Of a stretch of DNA of 64,000 bases, positions 17,909-27,900 are shown piece after piece; positions within the stretch are counted from its first letter, which is position 1; every line of letters begins with the position of its first letter. This stretch comes from Draconibacterium halophilum (lineage in GTDB: Bacteria > Bacteroidota > Bacteroidia > Bacteroidales > Prolixibacteraceae): NCBI RefSeq assembly GCF_010448835.1, contig NZ_CP048409.1:62001-126000 (forward strand), written 5' to 3'. The notes beneath the pieces are model-generated. The model made no database searches and was not told where the DNA came from. It saw nothing but the letters and a program-made list of their open reading frames with translations. Made by a program: the position numbers and the translations under genes.

Positions 17909-18215
17909 TGCAATTAAATCATCTCCAAACAACCACCTCCCTCCCGACTTTATCGGGAGTACTCCTCCTGTGCAGGAGGAGAAATATTCTTTTTCCAATT
18001 CATCATTTTGGAATATGGTATAAGTCTCACAGCACGGTTGTTTGTCATTTACCACGCGATACAATCGCGCGGTAGCGGGGACCGCGTTTACAGCGGTGAG
18101 GTGGTATAACCCGCACCAACCAATCTCCGATGTTACAGATCTCTCGCTCCTTTGTCGCTTCGAGATGACAACATTCTGCTTGGTTCCGTTCATTTCTGAA
18201 TCCCGCATCTGGTCT

Positions 18216-18456
18216 ACTCCCCCGGCAAGGTTGACCCGTCCCCGGACAGTTTCTGCTGTCCCCGGGCAGGTTTGAGCCTCCACCGGGTAATTTTTCGTGC
18301 TCACCGGCATTGTTGAGCTCTCCCCGGACCATTTTTCGCGCTCACCGATGGTTGTAACCCATCCCCGGGCAATATTTTTGCTTCCCCGGGCACAATTGGC
18401 CCTTCCCTGAGCAATTTCTCCCGTCCCTGAGCAATTTGAGCCGTCCCCTGAGCAGA
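18216..18456. repeat. Degenerate 20-22-base tandem array, about 12 units
   Basis: Successive units begin with a variant of TCCCCGGGCA (CCCCGGACAG, CCCCGGGCAG, CACCGGCATT, CCCCGGACCA, CCCCGGGCAA, CCCTGAGCAA twice) followed by a variable T-rich tail. The spacing of 20-22 bases is not a codon multiple, and no gene covers it. Confidence 0.7.
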
Positions 18457-18696
18457 GTTATTAACTTCTGAAACCCTTAGGGTTTGCGAAACACCTAAAG
18501 GTTGCTTTGCGACAGCTGCTGAAACCTTCAAGTGACTTAAAGTGCTTGAAGTGTTTGAAACCACCGGCCTAAACTTCTCCTCCTTTTTTAGGAGGAGGGG
18601 ACCGCGTTTACAGCGGTGAGGTGGTGTACTTACATCTTCCTTACTTACCACGTGATCCAATCGTGCGGTAGCGGTGCTTTTATGCTTCATACCTGG

Positions 18697-18836
18697 TGTC
18701 ATTTCGAGTGCAGCGAGAAATCTGTTGCTGCTGAGCTCTAGTGTTAGAGAACTCTCAGGCGTACCTTCTTCGAGATGACAGTTCGTTTGTTGCTTTGCTG
18801 TTACAGCTCTCTCAGTCATACTTTCTTCGAGATGAC
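18697..18836. repeat. GTCATTTCGA...TCGAGATGACA hairpin repeat, extended copy
   Basis: GTCATTTCGAGTGCAGCGAG opens the element. Two successive TTCTTCGAGATGACA ends occur (about 18766-18780 and 18822-18836), so one end has been duplicated. A half copy lies at 18131-18170. Confidence 0.65.
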
Positions 18837-18986
18837 AATAATGCGCAGTAACGGTGCAATCAGATCCTGAATCCGTCAGCTGACGGACAGGATGACGGGC
18901 TGCCAACTTCCGGCTTCGTGCTTCCGGCTTCGTGCTCCGTGCTTCACGCTTCCGTCTTCTCTCTATGTCGCTATCTCTTCTCATGC

Positions 18987-21900
18987 TTAATAATCAGTCT
19001 TTTTAACTTCCGGCCGCGGAGTTATGGTTATTTCTTCCCACACCTCCCCGGTACTGTTTCCGTTACAATCTTCTACCCAATAGAAAATACTATGTGTTAC
19101 CGCAGTAAATAATACTCCATCGCCCCACAAATAAATATCCTTTGGAATACCGCCTACTTCATATTCGGATGGTTGCCCGATTCCTGATATATCAGGATGG
19201 CTAACCGGATCACCAGTTACCGGATCGGGTGTATCGCTAAATTCAATTCGCCAGTGTATAGTCATTTCAGTTGAGTCGCAGCAATTATCTTCCAGCGAAG
19301 TAAGATCGAGAATGGTATCGCCGGCAAACATGGTTCGGTAATCTACCGGGAATTTTTCTACCAACGGATCAACATGATTAAACACCGGATTTGGATTGTC
19401 CTCGTTATAAACCGCCCAGTGCAACGGGTCCACACAATCTTCGTAAGGTGCTGTTGTAAAGGTTGGTGGAATGGTATCCAGAACAAGAATATGGTGATCG
19501 CAGGTATCAGCTCCTGAAATATTAGTTGCTGTCCATGTAATAGTGGTTGTACCCAGTTCAAAATCATAAGGATTTGGAATAATTGATTGTGGCGTTGGTC
19601 CGTCATCTGGAGTGGTACTTGTACCGGTAAGAACATTACCATTAGCATCTTCCAGTGTCCATGTCCATGTAATTGGCTGAACTCCTGAAATTAAAGTTGG
19701 AATTCCGGGATCGAAAGGATAGGTACAACCGCTATCGTCAAGATAGAATGTATCGCTTGGCGGACATTCAATTACCGGTGGGCCTGTTACCTCTACGGTA
19801 AAGTTACAATTTACTTTATTTCCGTTTCCATCTTCAAAATAATAGGTAATTGTAGTTACCCCAAGTTGGTAAGTAGCTGTGTCTAATAGCAGGTTAATAT
19901 CCGACGGATCGCCATAAATGGAGTCCAGCGTGCCGAAAGGATCCAAAATCGTATAGGTAAGTATGGAATCACAGTTATCCTGGTAAGTTGGTAAACCTAC
20001 ACCAACTCCTGTAGCATAAGTTTTATTAAAATCGGCCGGAACGGTTATACTTGGCGGACATGTTAATGTTGGCAACAGGTCGTTTACAACAACATAAACC
20101 GTACAGGAATCAATATTCCCTGAATTGTCTTCAATGTACCAAACTACTGTTGTCGTTCCAATCGGGTAAAGTGTATCTGCATCAGCTGTTCCTGTGTAAT
20201 CATTTGTAATAGTATATGTGGCTGTTGTACAAACCTCGGTAATTGTTGGTGGATCAAGATCAACAAAAGCTTCACAGTCGTTAGCTCCAACAGTAACCGG
20301 TGCAGGATCCGTCGGACAATCAATCACTGTTGATGGTATTTCGTCCTGCAACATGGTAACTGTAAAGTCGCAAGAGTCTTTATTTCCATCAGGGTCAGTT
20401 ACAATGTACCATACGGTGTTTGTTCCTACTGGGAATGGTAATCCGTTTACTTCGCCAACACCTGTGGTATCCCAGGTTCCGTTGATTATTCTGAATGTCA
20501 AATCCAGTGAATCGGTATCCCAACATGGCGCAGTTAAAGTTGGAGAACCTATTGTTGGCGGTATTGCATAACAATCGTCAGCAGACATTGTACCTGTTAC
20601 GGGTGAAGGACATGTGATCTCTGGTAACTGAACTCCACTTACATCAACATTAACTATACAGGAATCAATATTCCCTGAGTTGTCTTCAATGTACCAAACT
20701 ACCCTGGTAATACCTACATCGAATGATTCGTCGATAATTGTCGATCCAGCATTAATATTGTTGGTAATGGTATAAACTGCTGTGGTACAAACTTCGGTTA
20801 TCGTTGGTGGAGTAAGAGTTAATATCGCTTCACAGTCTGTCGGTCCTAAAACTACCGGTGCAGGATCCGTCGGACAGTCAATCACTGTTGATGGTATTTC
20901 GTCCTGCAACATGGTAACTGTAAAGTCGCAAGAGTCTTTATTTCCATCAGGGTCAGTTACAATGTACCATACGGTGTTTGTTCCTACAGGGAAATTCAAT
21001 CCGTTTACTTCGCCAACACCTGTTGTATCCCAGGTTCCGTTGATTATTCTGAATGTCAAATCCAGTGAATCGGTGTCCCAGCATGGCGCAGTTAAAGTTG
21101 GAGAACCAATTGTTGGCGGTATTGCATAACAATCGTCGGCAGACATTGTACCTGTTACGGGTGAAGGACATGTGATCTCTGGTAACTGAACTCCACTTAC
21201 ATCAACATTAACTATACAGGAATCAATATTCCCGGAGTTGTCTTCAATGTACCAAACTACCCTGGTTATACCTACATCGAATGATTCGTCGATAATTGTT
21301 GATCCAGCATTAATATTGTTGGTGATGGTATAAACCGCTGTGGTACAAACTTCGGTTATAGTTGGTGGAGTAAGAGTTAATATCGCTTCACAGTCTGTCG
21401 GTCCTAAAACTACAGGTACAGGATCCGTCGGACAGTCAATAACGGTAGATGGTATTGCATCCTGTAACATGGTAACTGTAAAGTCGCAGCTTACCATATT
21501 ACTGTCTGGATCCATAACCGTGTAAGTAACGGTGTTTAATCCTACGGGAAATTCCAGATCGGAAGGAATAAAGCCTGTTCCGGTAGTATCCCAGGCTGCA
21601 TTCTCTGAAACGATGTAATAAGTCAGCTCCAAAGAATCATTCGGCCAACAGGGTGCAGAATAAATGGGAGGATCAATGGCAGGTGGCACTGCCTCACATA
21701 AATCGGATGTCATTGTGCCTGTTACACTGGTCGGACAGGTGAGTATAGGATCGTTCGTTCCGCTTACAACAACATACACGGTACAGGTGGTATCGTTCAG
21801 TGAATTGTCGGTAATTGTCCATACCACCTCAGTAGTTCCTACCGGGAAAGTATAGTTGTTCAGAACCGAATCGCCGTTAATGTTATTTGTAATGGTATAA

Positions 21901-24900
21901 GTTGCGGTCGGACAATTTTCATCGATTGTTGGTGGATCAACTGTTACCTGTGCATCACAATCGCCAGGATCTACGGTAGCGGGTGCCGGATCATCAGGAC
22001 AGGTAATTACTGTGTAAGGAATATCAGCACGAAGGATAGTTACGTCAAACGAACAACTCGCTTCATTTCCATCCGGATCGGTTACGGTATATACTACCGT
22101 TGAAACTCCAACATTAAAATCAAGTCCGCTAACCGAACCCGAACCTGCGTCTTCAGTATCTCCGGTAATTACATAGGTAAGTACAAGTGAATCATCAGGC
22201 CAGCAATTATCGCTGTAATCCGGGTCTGGAATTGTAGTTGGGTTAACGGTACAATCGTCGGCTCCAAAAGTTTCCGTTACATCCTGGCAGCCATTTATCT
22301 CAAGGGTTGGTGGCACGGTATCAACTATGGTTACGCTGAATGAACACTCAGCTGTTAAACCTGCATTGTCGGTAACTGTGTAGACAACAGTAGAAGTTCC
22401 CACCGGAAAACTTAATGCGTTTACTGTACCAATACCATTATCTGTAGTTCCATCAGGTAACACACGCTCGTAAGTTAATTCCGGCACCGAACAGTCATCG
22501 CCATAAGTTGGAAGACCGAGCGTTGCAGGAGTTTTGGAACAGCTGTCGGCAGCTGCAATTTCAGATACACTACCCGGACATGTAATAGTTGGAGGTAGTG
22601 TATCAATAATGGTAAACGTTGCCGAGGTAGTATCCGAATTTCCACAACCGTCGGTAACGGTAAAGGTTACTTCTCGTTGGAGATTCCCCGGAACACCTGT
22701 CCAGGTGGTAAGCGCTGTATCGGCTGTCCACACTAAATTCGGATCGCATAAATCATTTGCCCTTGCTCCGGCATGATTGGCCAACCAGGCGAGGTAAAGT
22801 GGTTCAAGATCAGGATCGGTAGTTGAACACTGCATAGTTGAATCCTGTGCTTCCGGATCAAATTCCGGCTTGGTATTATCAATTATAATAATGGTTTGAA
22901 TTTGTGTGTTTTCACCACCGCAATCGTCCAACAGTGTCCAGTAACGGTAAATGGTATCCACACAAGGGCCATATCTTAAGGTATCAGCGTAAATAGCTTC
23001 CAGTCCAACAGCGCAATTATCAGCCTCATCGGTTACAGAGCCGGTGATTGAAGTATCGGCATCGAATGTACAATCGGCATTTTTATATATGGTAAAATCA
23101 GCCGGTACGGTAAATGTGGGTGGGTGATCATTATCGGCCACCGCAATGGTTTGAATTTTTGTTATTTCGTTTCCGCAATCGTCAATCAATGTCCAGTAGC
23201 GGAATATGGTATCGGCACATAAACCGGTAACCACTATATCAGCGTAAGTTGCTTCCAATCCGGTGGAACAAGAATCCCATTCATCGGTAACATCGCCGGT
23301 AATTGAGATATCGGCATCGTATAAACAATCTTCATCTTTCGTAAGAGTTGTATCGTTTGGCACCGTGAATTCCGGAGGAGTTTGGTCAACTACCCTTATA
23401 AACTCAGGCGATACGCTACAATCGCTTACCGTACCAATCGGGATAGAATCACATAAAGCAGAAGTGATATAACGGGTATGAATATGGTAACCATCGCAAT
23501 TGTCTGCAGTTGGCGGAACGTTTGGTCCCCAGGTTGATCCTCCGTCGAAACTGTATTCAATGTCAAATCCTTCCACGGTTGGCGGAGGCGTTACGGTAAA
23601 AGGACCACAACCTGTATCTACAACAGGCACAGGCGCAACCGGGAAAACCATAAAACTTGCCGATCCGAAACAATCACCGGAGGTAGTTGTATAAATTGCT
23701 TCGAAACAACCTGCAGAATCTGCTGTAAATAGGCCGTTATTGTCGATGGCACCACCTCCTGTAACCGACCACGATCCGTCATAAGAAGTTGATTGAAAGA
23801 AGGTAGCTGTATCGCCAACACAGGTATTGGTGGTAAAAACTTCGGGATTTTCAACCACACTAACCAGGTATTCGGTTGCCGAACCGGGACATCCGGCAAC
23901 GTAAACGGTTAAAGTATACTCTGTGGTGGTTGGAGGAACCACAACCACTGTCTGTCCCGAACCGCCGGGTATTTCATAAACCGGTCCCCATTCGTATTCA
24001 ATATCAGGTGCCGGAGTAGGTATTGATATGTCGTCAACTGCCCAAACACTGCATTCGTCGTCGGGACTATCATATTCAAACCTGATACGCAGGTTGGTCA
24101 TTCCCAGGTAAGGCGATAAATCGATACCTACATCGTTAACAACATTAGGCATTCCATTCATCAGATTGCCTGAATATTCCGCCAAAACAATATTAAAAGG
24201 TCCACCATTTAAAGAAAGCGTTATTCTTGCGGTTGCATTGGGACCAAGCATATAGGCATGAACAAAAGAAAGCTCGGCTGCGGGCATCCCAACCAGGTTA
24301 AATACCGGTGTTTCCATCCAGGAATTAACTCCGGCACCTGCTACAAGTGCAAATTTCTTGCCTTCTTTTTCATTGAGCCATCCTTGTCCACAGAAACTTA
24401 TCGGGTTATTTTCGTTACTGTTGGTTTCCGCCCATGGACCAGGTACTTCGTTATCATGATCAGCGGGGAATGGATCCATTAACTCTCCATCTTCATAAAT
24501 CAGCCATCCCTTTGGATTGGCCTGATTGAAATGTCCACCTTGAATAATTCCAACCGTATCGGGTAAAATAAAGGCGTTAGCGGTAAGCGTTATAGGCTCT
24601 CCGGAACATACATCTCCGCCTATTGCCGTAATCTCGGGAGTAAACGACGGGATTACAACTATACGGGCAGTATCGGAATAAACTTCTCCACAGGCTGCGT
24701 TTCCAACTACTGCCCTAAACTGGGTGAATTGCGGAAGATTGGTATACGTAAAGGTATTGTTTGTGCTATCATTATACTGGGTCCATGTAAAGCCGGCATC
24801 AATCGACGATTCCCAGCGTAAAACGTTACCGGTGTAGCTCTGCAAAGTCAGCGTTCCGGTGTTTATTTCGGTACATACTTTAAAGTCAGCAGGAGATATC

Positions 24901-27900
24901 ACACCTCCAAAAGGCATTGGCTCTATTGTTATTAAGGCAGTATCTGAAACATTAAGGCAGGAACCTGTTGTTGATACAGTGAAATCAAAAGTCCCCGTTT
25001 CGGTTGGTGTACCCGAAATGGTAAAAACAGTATCGTTGGTTTGAGTAAGATTCACACCATCGGGTAACGAACCCAATGAAATAACTGCACTGGTGGCCGA
25101 ACCGCCAATGGTATAGGTAAGCGGATCAATACCTGTTCCGATACACCACGTTTGATTGTCGGAACCGCTTGTTAATGTAAGGATTGCATTGTCGGTTACT
25201 GTAATCTCGCCTGATAATGCTGGATTATCACATAATGAACCTGAAGCTGAAACAGTGAACGGATAGGTTCCGGCTGCCGTTGGCGTTCCGCTTATGGTAA
25301 ACAACCCGTTAGTTGAATTATAAGAACCGCTAATACCCGGAGGCAGCGAACCGGCAGTTATTGAAGCAGAATCAGCATTACCTCCGATTGAATAGGTAAT
25401 TGTTGGCAACGGATTATCAATACAAAGACTGACTGAATCATTTCCACCGGCTAGGATTATTGTTCCTTGTCCTTCAACAACAATTGTTCCGCTTACTGAA
25501 GGATTATTACAGGTGCTTCCGGTTGTTGTAAGGGTATAATCAAAGGTTCCTGTTTGTGTTGGAGTACCTGAAATCGTGAAAACATCTCCGCCCAAACTAT
25601 CTAAACTCACGCCGGAAGGTAAAAAGCCTGTTAAATCAACACTGCTTGCGGAGCCTCCCAATGTAAAGGAGATGATGTCTAATGCTGTATTTTCACATAG
25701 GGTCGTGTCTTTGTTTACCGGCTGGCTGATGGTTCCGTCGGTTCCAATCGTTAAAGTTGCCGGTGCAGAAACTGTTGAATCGCAGGTAAAATTCCCCTGC
25801 CCGGTTATAATTACATCATAGTCTCCGGCATCCGCAGTGGTTATTCCCGTAATAAAATAATCCGAATTAGTTGCTCCCGGGATTTCGGTTCCGTCTTTTC
25901 TCCATTGATAGTTCAGTGGGATTCCGTTAGCGCTTGCAATCACATTAAAAATTACATCTGCGCCCTCACATTCAGTCTGCGATGCGGGTTGTGATGATAT
26001 GGTTATGGCTGCATCGACATTTAGCGTTACCGTGTTAGAAGTTACCGGCGAACAATAGGGAGAACCCGTAATTTCCACATAATAACTTGCATCATCAGCC
26101 AGACTAACCGGATCAATTTGAAGATCAGGTGAATTTGTTCCTACCGGTGACCCGTCGATGTACCACTGATACGATAACTGACTTCCTGTAGCAACCACTG
26201 TGAGAGCAACCGAATCACCAACACAGGCACCCGTGTTTACAGGTTGAGAAGTAATCACCACAGCTTTATAAATGACTATTCTGGTGGTATCACTTTGCGG
26301 CCCGCAAGCTCCTGCAGGATCAGCGGATGTTAATGTAAGTAATACAGAACCTGCAGCCACTTCGGCAGCGCTTGGCGTATAGGTCGCATTCAGGTTAGAA
26401 CGTCCAGGATTGAATGTTCCGGCACCTCCTACCCATGAACCGGTGCTGGCACCTCCACCAATGGTCCCTTCCAATACAACTGAATTGCCCTGGCAGATGG
26501 TATCGTTTGTACCGGCATTCACGGTCACAGTCGGATCAATAGTAATTTGCACATCTTCAGAAACAGCATCACACAATCCCGGAGGATCGTCGGTTGTCAG
26601 GGTTAATGTTACAGAACCGGCAACAATTTCTGCTGCACTTGGCTTATAAGCTGCGTTTAATGTTGTGGCATCCGGATAAAAGCTGCCTGCGCCTCCACTC
26701 CATGTTCCTGATGTGGCAGAACCGCCAACCGAACCGGCTAAATAAACCGAATCATCAGCACAAATGGTTTGTGGTGCACCGGCATCAACCGTTGGCGCAG
26801 GACGAATTGTAATGGTACGTGTTGCACTAACGGCCTCACACGTTCCAACAATATCGGTAGTAAGGGTTAAACTTACCGTTCCATTATAACCAACAGCAGG
26901 AGTGTACGTTACCGTATCAGGGCTAGCGCTTGGCGTAGTATGTCCTAAAGTTCCACCACCTGAAGTAATGCTCCAGATTCCGGTGCTTGCTCCACCTCCT
27001 ACGTTTGCACCGGATAATGTAATTGGAGTGGGTATCGCCGACTGACAAACCGTATCCGGGCTACCGGCAACTACCGTAGGTGCTGGTTCAACTACAATTA
27101 TCCTTGTGTCGATAACTGCATCGCATGATCCAGAGGCATTTGTTGTTAAAGTTAAAGTTACTGTACCCGTAAAATCAATCTCAGGCGTATAGGTAACTGT
27201 TCCCGGAGTTGCTGTTTGTGCTGTACTGCTGAGATTTCCTCCGCCAGAGGTAATTGACCAGGTTCCAGTGGTAGCACCACCTCCAATAGTAGCACCACTT
27301 AAAATAATTGCATCAGGACTACCGGATTGACAAACTGTATCCGGATCACCTGCCTCAACAGTTGGCAATGGATCAATGGTAATTACCACATTGTCGGGAA
27401 TAGAATCACAACTACTTGCCGGATTGGATGGAGTTAAAGTCAGTGTTACCGAACCAGCAGTAATTTCAGAAGCACTTGGTATATAATAGGCGTTTAATGT
27501 TGAATTATCAGGATTAAATGTTCCTGTTCCGCCACTCCATGTTCCTGAAACAGCATCTGTTATTGTTCCGGCCAAAAGAACACTATCGTCGGCACAAATG
27601 GTTTGGTCGGTTCCCGCATCGGCTGTTGGCTGAGGATCAAGCGTAATGGTGGTTGAACCGGAAATGGGTTGGCTACAGGCAGGAGCATCAGTATATTCAA
27701 CACTAATTAGATTGTAGGTTGTACTGGCAGTTATAGTGGCAGTAGTAAGCGTTACTGACCCTGTTCCATCAATATCAACGGTTTGATCACTTCCGCCATC
27801 GATATTATATGTAACCGTAGTATTAGCTGTTCCAGTGAATGTAACCGGGCTTGTTTCTCCTTCACAAACCGGGCTTAAAGAACTGATGCTGGCTGTTGGA

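Larger units (their letters stand above)
16513..18986. other. Repeat belt between giant B and the 413-aa gene, 2.5 kb
   Basis: I see no credible gene. It contains CGTCAGCTGACGG palindromes (about 16588, 16749, 18877), three CCCTCTCCC...AAGGGAGAA units, many small hairpins (TTCTGCTTTTCAGAA, CTCTTTTGAGAG, GCTTTTGCTTCGAAAAGC), GGCCAGAAGGTTTG repeats, an AATCAGGGG/CCCCTGATT stem (about 17354-17392), CCGCACGATT/AATCGCGCGG elements (17550, 17706, 18052, 18648), three ACCGCGTTTACAGCGGTG units, a degenerate tandem array and further GTCATT hairpins. Frames of up to 227 codons here read through repeats only. Confidence 0.75.

Noticed and set aside
18216..18456. CRISPR array
   Set aside because: Units are only 20-22 bases with a degenerate head and no unique spacers of constant length, and no cas genes occur in the window.
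16513..18986. Coding genes such as the 222- and 227-codon frames on the minus strand
   Set aside because: Their translations follow repeat elements (PGTAE, TPPHRCKRGP repeated) with no domain or start signal. They are open by chance in GC-rich repeats.
13956..18986. Transposon or insertion sequence remnants
   Set aside because: No transposase fragments or matched terminal inverted repeats with target duplications. Only short palindromic and tandem repeats are present.
18987..19300. Type-A or type-B T9SS sorting domain at the ends of giants A and B
   Set aside because: No FxPNxDG-type start, no NRxG and no final strand pattern as in giant C. The ends are a different conserved domain.
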